Source of the DNA: Mangrovibacter phragmitis
GTDB lineage: Bacteria > Pseudomonadota > Gammaproteobacteria > Enterobacterales > Enterobacteriaceae
Reading direction: 5' to 3'
Assembly (NCBI RefSeq): GCF_001655675.1
Contig: NZ_LYRP01000012.1
Span: forward strand, 62,001-126,000
Length of the DNA: 64,000 bases
Under the pieces are notes generated by a model. The model had not been told where the DNA came from, did no database searches, and saw only the letters and a program-made list of their open reading frames with translations. Shown piece after piece: positions 33,685 to 42,356 of this stretch (positions are counted from its first letter, which is position 1; each line of letters starts with the position of its first letter). Position numbers and translations under genes: made by a program.

Positions 33685-36600
33685 ATGAGTGACAACCACG
33701 CAGCCCGCCTGGGCGATGACATTATTCACACCACGCTGCTGGCAGATATCATCAGTACCGTGGCTGAAGTAGGCACCTATGCGCTAATGGGCGCGGTTGT
33801 TGGTGTTGCTGTTACGGCAGCGGCACCGCTGCTCGGTGGTGGTGCGTTGAGTGCGGCAGTGGCCAGCGTGGGGGCGGCAGCTTCGGGAGCAGCAGGTGCT
33901 GGCGCGTTGGGTTGTGTGTTATCCGGCGTAATGGGTGGGGTGCTGGCGAATGTAACCGGTCTGGCCGATGAAATTAGTTCATCCGCCACTGCACTGGGCA
34001 ACCTGATTTCACCGCCCTCCCCGGCCGGGAAAATCAGCTCCGGCTCCGGTAATGTGAATATCAATGGCAAGCCAGCCGCCCGTGCGGCGGGAAAAGCCAC
34101 ACAATCAGCGAAGCAGGAAGAGCCGGATTCGGGTATCAACTTCCTTGATATGGCGGCGGGTGTACTGGGGTTTGCCAGCTCAGTGGCAGCGAATATGTGG
34201 CAGCCCACAGTCGCAGGCGCAGATGCCAACACCAGCTCTTTACCCCTGGACACCATTAACTGTGAAAAACACTCCCCGCAGGAGTACCTGGCGGAAGGCT
34301 CCAGCAATGTGTTTATCAACGGGCAGCCAGCCGTGCGGGCCAGTGACCGCACAACCTGTGACGCCACCATTTCCACCAGTGTGTCGCCCGATGTCACCAT
34401 CGGCGGCGGCACACTGACGGTGCGCCCAATCCACAGCGGGAAATTACCGGGTTTTGACCTGGCCGTAATGGGCATAATGCTGCTGATGGGGCGCCCCAGT
34501 AAAGTCCTGCGTAACCTGCCCTGTATTGTGATGTCTGGTGTGTCAGGTATGGGTATCAGTATGCTCACCAGCGCGGTCATGGCGGCAATTAACCCGGTCC
34601 ATGCCGCCAGCGGCGTGAAAGTGCTGAATGACGATAACGAACTGGATGTGGTGCTGCCGGGGCGTTTCCCGTTCCGCATGCAGCGCGCCTACAACAGCCT
34701 GAACCCCCGCGACGGCCTGTTCGGCACTGGCTGGAGCACCGCCTTCGACAGCTACCTGCACATCGACGGTGACCAGGCCACCTGGTATGAAGAAACCGGG
34801 CGCGAAGTGCAGTTTACCCTGCCAAAACCGGACAGCATGCTGCTCAGCCCGGCCGAAGGCGTTCTGGTGCGCCGCAATGAACACGGCGATGTGGTGATAG
34901 GCGACCAGGACAGCAGCCAGTGGCGGCTGTTCAAACCCACCCGTGAGAACCCGTCGTGCCTGAAACTGGCCATGCTGTGTGATGACTACGGCAACAGCCT
35001 GGAAATGAGCTACGACGAGCAGGGCCGCCTGGTGCGCATTCATGATGCCGCTGGTGCGGTGGACGTCACGCTGGCCTATACACACCCGGATTTCCCGCAG
35101 CGTGTCACCGCCCTGAGCCATTTCGACGGCAACCAGCACTGGCCCCTGATGCAGTGGGGCTATGACAGCCGCGGCCTGCTGGCTTCTGCCACTGATGCCA
35201 GTGGCGTCACCCGCCGTGAATACCGTTACAATGATGACCGGTTAATGGTATGGCACCGCCTGCCCGGCGGGCTGGAAAGTGAATACCGCTGGGAAAAACA
35301 GGACCACTGGCGCGTGGTGGAAAACCGCACCAGTACCGGGGAACACAGCAAAATCGAATACGACCTGGTGGCGCGCATCACTACCGTCACCCGGGAAAAT
35401 GGCGCAGTTCGCCGCCACCACTGGAACGCTAACCAAATGGTCACCCGCCTGGAAGATGAACGCGGTGAAAACTGGCTGTTTGAGTGGGATGAGAACGACC
35501 AGTTGCTCAGCGAAACCGACCCGCTGGGCAACACCTGGAAATATGTGTACGACATCAATGGCAACCAGGTGCGCGTGACTGACCCGCAGGGCAACGTGCA
35601 GTCCACCGAATGGCTGGCGCACCGTGCCCTGCCGGTTCAGGTGACGGACCCGGAAGGCAACAGCACTCGCTACACCTATGATGCACACCACGGCCTGAAA
35701 AGCATTACCGACGCACAGGGTGGCACCACCACCGTGCAGCGCGATGAATACGGCCAGGTTATTAGCGAGACGGACCCGAAAGGCGGCCGCCGCCATACCG
35801 ATTATAACCGTGCCGGGTTGGTGAGCGCGGCAACGGACTGCTCCGGGCGCACCACCCGTTACCGTTACCACCCGCTGGGCTGGCTGCTGGAAGAAACCGC
35901 GGCAGACGGCACGGTGACTGGCTACCAGTACGATGCGGCAGGGCGCCCCACCGGGCTGACCCGGCCAGAAGGCTGGCAGGAGAGCCTGAAATGGAGTGCG
36001 CGCGGCCTGCCGGAATGGCACCAGACGGCAGACGGCCGCCGTCATGGCTTCCGCTACGATAACGCCGGCCGGCTGACAGCCACACAGGACCCGGAAGGGA
36101 ACACGGTTCAGCGCGAATACGATGCCCGCAGCCGCCTGGTGGCTCTGCGCAATGAAAACGGCGAGGCATACCGCTTCACCTGGGGCGATGACAACCTGCT
36201 GCTGGCAGAAACCGGGCTGGACGGTGTGGCCACCCGCTATGAATACGATGCCTGCGGGCGCACACTCCGGCGCACCTTCGCTGCAGGCCATGCGGGCGCC
36301 ATCGTCCACGGCTTTAGTTATGATGAACGGGGCCTGCTGACGGCCCGCACCAGCCCGGATGCGCGCACCTGCTACCGGTGGTCAAAACGCGGCCAGATGG
36401 TGTCTGTCTCCCGCCACCCGGCACTGGGTGACGGGGCTTACAGCGATGCAGCCGAACAGGTGCTGCACTTCGGCTATAACGCGCTGGGGCAACTGGTGAG
36501 TGAAGACGGCGACAACGCCACTCTCGCCTGGGAATACGATGAACTGGGTAACCGCACGCAGACCACGCTGCCAGACGGGCGGCAGTTAAAACAGCTCTAT

Positions 36601-38076
36601 TACGGCAGCGGGCACCTGCTGAGCATTGCGCTGGACAGCCTGCCGGTGACCGACTTCACCCGTGATGTACTGCACCGTGAAATCAGCCGTACCCAGGGCG
36701 TGCTGGGCAGCCACACCCGCTACGATGCGCTGGGCCGCCTGCAGGCCCGTGATGTGTTCAGCGGTCACCCGCAACGCCCGGGGGACATGCGCTGGCGGCA
36801 GCGCTGGGAATACGATTTCCGCAACAACCTGGTACGTGAAGAGCGCAACCGCGACCCGTTCGATGCCAGCCGCTGGTCCTACGACAGCACGGGCAAACTG
36901 CAGCAACAGGAAGACAGCCGCAGTGGCACAGTGAACTGGCCGCAGGACGGCGCGGGCAACCCGCTGGCACAGAGCGGCGGCGGTCAGGTGCTGCACAACC
37001 GGGTGACGGAACTGAACGGCATTCGCTGGCGTTACGACATTCACGGGCGCACGGTGGAGAAAATCAGCGGCCAGCAGCGCTGGCGCTACCGTTACGACAC
37101 GGAACACCGTCTGACAGACGTGGTGAGCGAAACCCGGCACCGCCCGGCGGTGCATGTGAGCTTCCAGTACGACCCGCTGGGCAGGCGCATCAGCAAAACG
37201 CGCTGGCAGGTGCGGGAAGACGGCAGCGAAAGCCCCCGGGTGACGACACGGTTTGTGTGGGAAGGGCTGCGCCTGCTGCAGGAAGTGCACGGCGACATTC
37301 CGCTGACCTATGTGTATGCAGACCAGGGGAGCTATGAACCGCTGGCGCGTATCGACGGCATCACCGACCCGGAAATATACTGGTTCCACTGCCAGCCCAA
37401 CGGCACGCCGGAGCGGCTGACGGACAACGAAGGGCGGGTGCGCTGGGAAGGGCTGACGGGTGCCTGGGGCAAACTGTTACGCGAAGCGCCGGTGCATGCG
37501 GCAGGCTTTGCACAGAACCTGCGGATGCAGGGGCAGTACCTGGACAGAGAGACCGGTTTGCATTATAACCTGTTCAGGTATTACGACCCGGACAGCGGGC
37601 GGTTCACGCAGCAGGACCCGATAGGGCTGGCGGGTGGGCTGAACCTGTACCAGTATGCGCCAAATGCGCAGGGCTGGGTGGATCCGTGGGGGTTGAGTTG
37701 TTGGAAATCTAAGGACGTAGCGGGTAGGAAAGTTTATCAAAGAGATGATTTATTTGACCCGCATCGCATAGACTCATTTGGAAAAACTAATGTTGAGCGA
37801 ATGAGGAAGGGAGATGCTCCGATTGGATATGATGACCTGGAAGTTAATCTACATCACTTAACTCAAGATGAGCCGGGCTCTATGGCTGAAATTCTAAGTA
37901 GTTATCATAGCCAAAATGATCGTGTTCTTCATATGTACTCCAATCAGTGGGATAAGTCTTGGGTTGGGAGTGATGGTATAAGAAGGCCATATAATAGTGC
38001 ACCTTCTTCTATGGATAGAAGACCATTTAATAAATGGAAGAAAATTTACTGGAAATCAAGATCTGAGGATTTTTAG
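33685..38076 (+). CDS. PAAR-Rhs T6SS effector with C-terminal LHH-type nuclease tip
   Basis: This 1463-residue polymorphic toxin has two N-terminal hydrophobic regions (about 20-90 and 255-310) around a PAAR domain (about 130-250; SSNVFINGQPAVRASDRTTC and TIGGGTLTVRP), then a long run of YD repeats forming the Rhs shell (about 310-1300). The core ends with DPIGLAGGLNLYQYAPN and DPWGL (1333-1337), the autocleavage motif. The tip (about 1338-1463) shows NLHHLTQDE at 1388-1396, the LHH-type HNH/endonuclease-VII signature, so DNA cleavage is expected. GC content drops sharply at about 37.70 kb, exactly at the tip boundary, showing tip exchange. The SUKH immunity gene follows after eight bases. 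Confidence 0.93.
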   Translation: MSDNHAARLGDDIIHTTLLADIISTVAEVGTYALMGAVVGVAVTAAAPLLGGGALSAAVASVGAAASGAAGAGALGCVLSGVMGGVLANVTGLADEISSSATALGNLISPPSPAGKISSGSGNVNINGKPAARAAGKATQSAKQEEPDSGINFLDMAAGVLGFASSVAANMWQPTVAGADANTSSLPLDTINCEKHSPQEYLAEGSSNVFINGQPAVRASDRTTCDATISTSVSPDVTIGGGTLTVRPIHSGKLPGFDLAVMGIMLLMGRPSKVLRNLPCIVMSGVSGMGISMLTSAVMAAINPVHAASGVKVLNDDNELDVVLPGRFPFRMQRAYNSLNPRDGLFGTGWSTAFDSYLHIDGDQATWYEETGREVQFTLPKPDSMLLSPAEGVLVRRNEHGDVVIGDQDSSQWRLFKPTRENPSCLKLAMLCDDYGNSLEMSYDEQGRLVRIHDAAGAVDVTLAYTHPDFPQRVTALSHFDGNQHWPLMQWGYDSRGLLASATDASGVTRREYRYNDDRLMVWHRLPGGLESEYRWEKQDHWRVVENRTSTGEHSKIEYDLVARITTVTRENGAVRRHHWNANQMVTRLEDERGENWLFEWDENDQLLSETDPLGNTWKYVYDINGNQVRVTDPQGNVQSTEWLAHRALPVQVTDPEGNSTRYTYDAHHGLKSITDAQGGTTTVQRDEYGQVISETDPKGGRRHTDYNRAGLVSAATDCSGRTTRYRYHPLGWLLEETAADGTVTGYQYDAAGRPTGLTRPEGWQESLKWSARGLPEWHQTADGRRHGFRYDNAGRLTATQDPEGNTVQREYDARSRLVALRNENGEAYRFTWGDDNLLLAETGLDGVATRYEYDACGRTLRRTFAAGHAGAIVHGFSYDERGLLTARTSPDARTCYRWSKRGQMVSVSRHPALGDGAYSDAAEQVLHFGYNALGQLVSEDGDNATLAWEYDELGNRTQTTLPDGRQLKQLYYGSGHLLSIALDSLPVTDFTRDVLHREISRTQGVLGSHTRYDALGRLQARDVFSGHPQRPGDMRWRQRWEYDFRNNLVREERNRDPFDASRWSYDSTGKLQQQEDSRSGTVNWPQDGAGNPLAQSGGGQVLHNRVTELNGIRWRYDIHGRTVEKISGQQRWRYRYDTEHRLTDVVSETRHRPAVHVSFQYDPLGRRISKTRWQVREDGSESPRVTTRFVWEGLRLLQEVHGDIPLTYVYADQGSYEPLARIDGITDPEIYWFHCQPNGTPERLTDNEGRVRWEGLTGAWGKLLREAPVHAAGFAQNLRMQGQYLDRETGLHYNLFRYYDPDSGRFTQQDPIGLAGGLNLYQYAPNAQGWVDPWGLSCWKSKDVAGRKVYQRDDLFDPHRIDSFGKTNVERMRKGDAPIGYDDLEVNLHHLTQDEPGSMAEILSSYHSQNDRVLHMYSNQWDKSWVGSDGIRRPYNSAPSSMDRRPFNKWKKIYWKSRSEDF

Positions 38077-38084
38077 GAGGTTAT

Positions 38085-38555
38085 ATGGATTACATTCTAA
38101 AAGCTGAAAAAGAAATGGTTGATAGTGGTGAAGAGATCCTTTCTACTGGTCCCGTTAGCCAGTCAATTATTAGTGAATTTGAAAAAAAACTTGGGGTTTT
38201 TTTTCCAGCGTCGTATAAATGTTTTTTAAATAAATATGGTGCACTCTCTTTTTGTGGTGATACTTATTATGGTATTACTCAGAATGGCTTGTATGAAAAT
38301 CAAGTTCCTTGTGTGCTTTTTGCAACTAATAGTGCCCGTTCTCTCGGTGATATTAGTAATAAGATGATAAAGATTAAGAGCTCAGGTTATGGTCCATCAT
38401 ATTCAATTGATACGGAGATAATAGGTGATTCTGGGGAGCCAGTGATTGTAGAAACTGAATTATCTTTTAAAAGAACAGGTGATAAAGTTATCATAGCTCA
38501 AAGTTATGGTGAGTTTATTTTCAATCAAATAAGAGAGGCGATAGAAGATATTTAA
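38085..38555 (+). CDS. SMI1/KNR4 (SUKH) immunity protein for the Rhs nuclease
   Basis: This 156-residue cytoplasmic protein matches the SMI1/KNR4 (SUKH) fold: ISEFEKKLGVFFPASYKCFL and NKYGALSFCGD in the first half, and IAQSYGEFIFNQIREAI near the end. SUKH proteins are the usual immunity partners of nuclease tips of Rhs and CDI toxins. AGGAGG lies directly ahead of the ATG. It starts eight bases after the rhs stop and shares the low GC of the tip, so tip and immunity were acquired together. Confidence 0.85.
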   Translation: MDYILKAEKEMVDSGEEILSTGPVSQSIISEFEKKLGVFFPASYKCFLNKYGALSFCGDTYYGITQNGLYENQVPCVLFATNSARSLGDISNKMIKIKSSGYGPSYSIDTEIIGDSGEPVIVETELSFKRTGDKVIIAQSYGEFIFNQIREAIEDI

Positions 38556-38566
38556 TTTACAGTTGC

Positions 38567-38618
38567 ATAAATAACATGTTGATGGTGACTTTTTGGGATT
38601 GCGCAACATGTTATTTAT
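38567..38618. repeat. Long inverted repeat after the SUKH gene
   Basis: A 15-base arm ending in AACATGTTG (38567-38581) pairs perfectly with its complement at 38604-38618, with a 22-base loop. A short, T-rich stretch follows. It may end the Rhs-immunity transcript, or mark a boundary between immunity modules. Confidence 0.5.
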
Positions 38619-38762
38619 TATTTTGTAAATGATTGAGGTTTTATAATAAGGTTAATTTTAAGGTGGAAGTCTGGGAGTGTGTTATGCTTGGAGGAATTTT
38701 TGATATGTATTAAAGATGGTGTGTGAAAGGTTGTTTTAGTTTTTAATAATAGCCCGCAAAGC

Positions 38763-39263
38763 ATGGGGAGTATTAGTCTATCAAAAGACAATATTGTGAT
38801 TAATTATGAAGAGTTAAGTTTGGCAGGAGATTTGTTATATTTCTATGAACATGTTGAGTTAAGTGATACTCCCATTTTTGGAGGTGATTTTTATCTACAG
38901 ATAATTGATCTTTCACTTATCGAGTCTATTAATAATGATTGGCGCTCTGGGGGGGACTGGAATGAGGATTATGTCATTTTTGCTGAGCGAAACAGTGATG
39001 TCTTGTATTGTGTTACTTCGATAGAAGGATGTCCAGTATTTGGCAGTATCCAAAAAAACAATTTCATTGTATCTTCTTCTCTGGCAAGTTTTTTTGATGT
39101 CTATTGTGATATGGTAAAAATTGAAGAGAGAGATTTTAATTGTGATACAGTAGATGATGATTTTAATCTTAAGGATGAGTATGTTGAGAAAATCAGAAAT
39201 AAATTATCTCAATCGCTGAATAATGATTGCTCCCTGGGCTTTGAGAAGTTTTTTCTTCTTTAA
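38763..39263 (+). CDS. Second SUKH-family protein, probable orphan immunity
   Basis: This 166-residue protein has the SUKH layout: GDLLYFYEHVELSDTPIFGG, then FYLQIIDLSLIESIN, NEDYVIFAERNSDVLYCV and a late SLASFFDVY helix. It has no adjacent intact toxin and is not closely similar to the SUKH protein at 38085, so it likely protects against a different nuclease tip. The ATG at 38763 has no good ribosome site, and the frame is open to 38727 without another start codon, so expression may be weak or the 5' end altered. GC is low. Confidence 0.6.
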   Translation: MGSISLSKDNIVINYEELSLAGDLLYFYEHVELSDTPIFGGDFYLQIIDLSLIESINNDWRSGGDWNEDYVIFAERNSDVLYCVTSIEGCPVFGSIQKNNFIVSSSLASFFDVYCDMVKIEERDFNCDTVDDDFNLKDEYVEKIRNKLSQSLNNDCSLGFEKFFLL

Positions 39264-39317
39264 ATATAAAGATAATATTTTAGTGATGGTTTCTTAGGTT
39301 CACATTCGGTATCTATT

Positions 39318-40415
39318 ATGACTGATTTACACCATGACCTTTCCGTTCTTAATAAAATAGTCAAAGAGAAGTATCTTCATACTATCCCAGAAGCATGGTG
39401 GCATGATTTTAATAACGGTTGCGAATTAACTGTTGATTATTCCCCGTGGCTGAAGTGTCAAAATCCCCTGCCACAATGGCTTGCGTCTGCTGCGCCGGAA
39501 TGCAGCAGTGCCCTGCTTCTGGATAAAGCCAGAGGCGCACTGGTTGGCCTGGCGGTGGCAGATGCGGTCGGTACCACGCTGGAATTTTTACCCCGGGATC
39601 AGAAAAATATCAGTGACATGGTTGGCGGTGGCCCCTTTGGGTTAAACCCCGGGGAATGGACGGATGATACGTCGATGGCACTTTGCCTGGCAGAAACCTG
39701 CCTGCACTATGGCAAAGTGGATCTGACCGATTTTCGCAATCGCATGGTTAACTGGTACCACTATGGTGTGAACAGTGTGAATGGCATTTGCTTTGATATT
39801 GGTAATGCCACCCGCTATGCACTGGACAGCTATCTGCAACATGGCCCGGAATGGTTTGGTAACACAGATGCCAATACAGCGGGCAATGCGGCCATTATCC
39901 GGCAGGCCCCCGTTGCTGTCGCGAATCGCCACTCGCTGCTTAACACACTTGTCTGGTCTGAACTGCAGGGTAAAGCAACACACTGTGCGACGGAATCAGT
40001 AGACTGCTCCCGCCTGTTTGGTGTGATACTGCACCATTTGCTGAATGGCAAAAGTAAAGCAGAGGCACTGAGTACGAAGGTGTGCCCACTGAACGCCAGA
40101 AGTGCGCTGATTAATGCCGGAAGTTACCGGCATAAAACCCGTGATGAAATCCGTTCCAGTGGCTATGTAATTGATACCCTGGAAGCCGCGCTCTGGGCTG
40201 TCTGGCACACCGATAATTTTCGGGATGCCGTGTTGCTCGCCGCCAACCTGGCTGATGACGCAGACAGTGTGGCAGCCACTGCCGGGCAACTGGCTGGTGC
40301 ACTTTATGGCTGGCAGGGCATTCCGGCAGAGTGGAGAACGAAACTGGCGCAGCATGAGCATATTGTGTCGCTTGCTGACAGGCTGTTTCAGCTGTCATCT
40401 CATTCTGATGCGTAA
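39318..40415 (+). CDS. ADP-ribosylglycohydrolase family protein, probable immunity to an ADP-ribosylating toxin
   Basis: This 365-residue protein has an N-terminal extension of about 65 residues and then an ADP-ribosylglycohydrolase domain: LDKARGALVGLAVADAVG, GEWTDDTSMALCLAET (metal-binding Asp pair), and [21 protein letters not shown] near the end (second metal site). It should remove ADP-ribose from modified proteins. Tri1 of Serratia, a T6SS immunity protein, combines such a catalytic domain with an N-terminal extension that plugs the toxin; position in an immunity island suggests the same here. The last 300 bases and the following 85 are duplicated at 41280-41664. GC rises to the host level from about 39.45 kb. 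Confidence 0.75.
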   Translation: MTDLHHDLSVLNKIVKEKYLHTIPEAWWHDFNNGCELTVDYSPWLKCQNPLPQWLASAAPECSSALLLDKARGALVGLAVADAVGTTLEFLPRDQKNISDMVGGGPFGLNPGEWTDDTSMALCLAETCLHYGKVDLTDFRNRMVNWYHYGVNSVNGICFDIGNATRYALDSYLQHGPEWFGNTDANTAGNAAIIRQAPVAVANRHSLLNTLVWSELQGKATHCATESVDCSRLFGVILHHLLNGKSKAEALSTKVCPLNARSALINAGSYRHKTRDEIRSSGYVIDTLEAALWAVWHTDNFRDAVLLAANLADDADSVAATAGQLAGALYGWQGIPAEWRTKLAQHEHIVSLADRLFQLSSHSDA

Positions 40416-40500
40416 TAATGGCTGGCTGCGTATCCAGAGGTGACTGTTATCTCTCCCTTTCCTGCTTTCTGACCAGCTCAATAATACCGACATCTTTTTA
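40116..40500 (+). repeat. 385-base direct repeat, copy 1 (3' end of the glycohydrolase gene plus tail)
   Basis: This stretch recurs at 41280-41664 with a constant offset of 1164 bases and no indels, differing by scattered substitutions. It covers codons 267-365 of the ADP-ribosylglycohydrolase gene and about 85 bases after its stop. The two copies bracket the toxin remnant and the unknown immunity gene. Confidence 0.9.
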
Positions 40501-40667
40501 ACTAAGTTAGGTCCTGGGTGTTCTATTATAACACAAGCTAGAGCATGCTATGACTCAGAATATATTAATGTTGCTTATGGGCGAGCTGATCCGAATGTGA
40601 GTTGAAATTCTTTATTCCAGAAGAATTAAGGTATTTATCGATTCCTGGCAGGGTAGTAGATATATGA
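40501..40667 (+). pseudogene. Frameshifted 3' remnant of an effector toxin
   Basis: One frame reads KLGPGCSIITQARACYDSE and then VAYGRADPNVS from 40501 to about 40602; after a one-base shift the next frame continues with ELKFFIPEELRYLSIPG and RVVDI to a TGA at 40665-40667. The combined sequence looks like the C-terminal end of an enzyme domain, without its 5' part. Its stop overlaps the ATG of the next gene as ATGA, the same overlap as the intact effector/immunity pair at 32610. I infer a displaced toxin tip that lost its core but kept its immunity gene. The toxin family is not identified. Confidence 0.5.
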
Positions 40668-41188
40668 TTGATTTTAATATTGATATTTCTTCAGGTGAGC
40701 TGTTTTTTAATGGTGAGCGTTTGGAGGCTAAAGACCACAGTGGGTGGGTCGCTTCGCCGATTTATGATAAATTTAAAAATGTAAATGAAGCCGATCAAAT
40801 AATTCCATATCATTATTTAGTTAATAATGTTTTATGGATGGGAAGAGTTTTTGAATTGACGATTAGGCCTGCATGTTTTGAAAATACTCCATTCATGTTA
40901 TATTTTGTTAATAAGGGCGGGGGATATTATCGTTCACTATCTAACTGGGAGAAAAGGAGTGATATTAATATGTTGGAATGTGAGGTTGGTGAGCTTTTTA
41001 ACTGGCTTCTCAATGAGCTTCGCTTATCGGATGATTATGTAAAAATAGGTCATGGTTATAGATGGGAGTTTTCTTGGGGCGTATCTCAGCCTCTTTCGAA
41101 ACGAAATCATTTAATTGTGGAATTTATATTAGTTATTATTAATGATGCCCATTTTTACTGTGTTGTTTATCTGGTTTTGAATAAGTGA
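40664..41188 (+). CDS. Unknown protein, probable orphan immunity
   Basis: This 174-residue protein has no family that I recognise. It is acidic in the first two thirds (IDISSGELFFNGERLEAKD; LECEVGELFNWLLNELRL), with a Trp-rich middle, and ends in a hydrophobic stretch (LIVEFILVIINDAHFYCVVY) that is part strand and part possible membrane segment. It overlaps a toxin remnant by ATGA, has low GC, and sits between the two copies of a 385-base repeat. Context makes it a likely immunity protein to the lost toxin. Confidence 0.5.
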   Translation: MIDFNIDISSGELFFNGERLEAKDHSGWVASPIYDKFKNVNEADQIIPYHYLVNNVLWMGRVFELTIRPACFENTPFMLYFVNKGGGYYRSLSNWEKRSDINMLECEVGELFNWLLNELRLSDDYVKIGHGYRWEFSWGVSQPLSKRNHLIVEFILVIINDAHFYCVVYLVLNK

Positions 41189-41279
41189 TTCTTTAAATGA
41201 ATTAAATAGGCGCGCCTGATATTGAATGCAATAGCTGAGGTATCACCCCCTCTTTTCACAATGAGTTTGATCCCTTTCA

Positions 41280-41579
41280 GCCGGAACTTACCGGCATAAA
41301 ACCCGTGATGAAATCCGTTCCAGTGGCTATGTGATTGATACCCTGGAAGCCGCGCTCTGGGCTGTCTGGCACACCGATAACTTCCGTGATGCCGTGTTGC
41401 TCGCCGCCAACCTGGCGGATGACGCAGACAGTGTGGCAGCCACTGCCGGGCAACTGGCTGGTGCACTTTATGGCTGGCAGGGCATTCCGGCAGAGTGGAG
41501 AGCAAAGCTGGCACAGCATGAGCATATTGTGTCGCTTGCTGACAGGTTGTTTCAGCTGTCATCTCATTCTGATGCGTAA
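41280..41579 (+). pseudogene. Duplicated 3' fragment of the ADP-ribosylglycohydrolase gene
   Basis: Codons 267-365 of the gene at 39318 are repeated here almost unchanged, ending in the same TAA, but with no start codon or 5' part. A short frame from ATG-like codon 41331 exists, without a ribosome site and without the first metal site, so it is not expected to be functional. It marks the far side of the duplication that brackets the toxin remnant and immunity gene; homology continues to 41664. Confidence 0.85.
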
Positions 41580-41680
41580 TAATGGCTGCCTGCGTACCCA
41601 GGCGTGACGGTTATCTCGCCCTTTCCTGCTTTCTGGCCTGCACAATAATACAACCATCTTTTTAATACTGCGGACATGCA

Positions 41681-41992
41681 ATGCGTATACTCAGAGTCCT
41701 GAAAAAAGGTATTTTCTCCACGTTCAGTTACGAAGGGAGGGATACCCGGCTTGAATATGGTGTCGTGTTCATTTTTCAGTGCCTGTGGTACTTCGGCTGG
41801 CTGAGATTATCCTCTGCGGAGGATACCAGCATTATTCTGTTACTGTGTTTTATCCTGCCGTTACTGGCCTCTGCGGTTCGCAGAATAAATGACGCCGGTT
41901 ATTCGCGGTTTGTGATTATTCTGTTGGTATTTTTTCCTTATATCCTTTTCCCCTTCCTGTTGTTGCCTGCCTCAGTGAATACCAGCAAGTGA
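41681..41992 (+). CDS. DUF805-like small membrane protein
   Basis: This 103-residue protein has the DUF805 motifs FSYEGRDTRLEYGVVFIFQ near residue 15-33 and ASAVRRINDAGYSRF near residue 65-80, plus three hydrophobic segments ending in FFPYILFPFLLLP. DUF805 proteins (YhaH type) are small inner-membrane proteins of unknown function; this one is a little shorter than usual. The link to the immunity island is positional only. Confidence 0.65.
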   Translation: MRILRVLKKGIFSTFSYEGRDTRLEYGVVFIFQCLWYFGWLRLSSAEDTSIILLLCFILPLLASAVRRINDAGYSRFVIILLVFFPYILFPFLLLPASVNTSK

Positions 41993-42098
41993 ATTTTTGA
42001 TCTTTCTCCCCACTACGTTCCTCGTAGTATCCCTGCATAAAAAACCTTCGTAATATCTTCGTGTACCTCTCATTGCTTACGTTAATAAGGAAATCACC

Positions 42099-42356
42099 AT
42101 GCAAAAAGAGAACTGGCACCCGGCAGATATCATTGCAGCACTGCGCAAGAAAGACACCTCAATGGCGGCAGTATCGCGCCGAGCAGGGTTAAGATCCTCA
42201 ACGTTGTCGAATGCGCTAACCCGCCCCTGGCCGAAAGGCGAATACCTGATAGCTCAGGCAATTGGTGTGCATCCTTCTGAAATCTGGCCGGAGCGTTATT
42301 ACAAAGATGGCAAGATAATCGACAGAAGCCAGCTAATGCGCCGCCAGGGTGAATAA
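42099..42356 (+). CDS. Nlp/Ner-type DNA-binding regulator
   Basis: This 85-residue protein matches the Nlp (SfsB, Ner-like) family: WHPADIIAALRKKDTSMAA, then VSRRAGLRSSTLSNALTRPW (helix-turn-helix) and KGEYLIAQAIGVHPSEIWP. Ner proteins are phage Mu-type repressors; chromosomal Nlp proteins regulate sugar metabolism or have unknown targets. AAGGA precedes the ATG. It stands alone between the DUF805 and Rpn genes, with no clear operon partner. Confidence 0.85.
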   Translation: MQKENWHPADIIAALRKKDTSMAAVSRRAGLRSSTLSNALTRPWPKGEYLIAQAIGVHPSEIWPERYYKDGKIIDRSQLMRRQGE

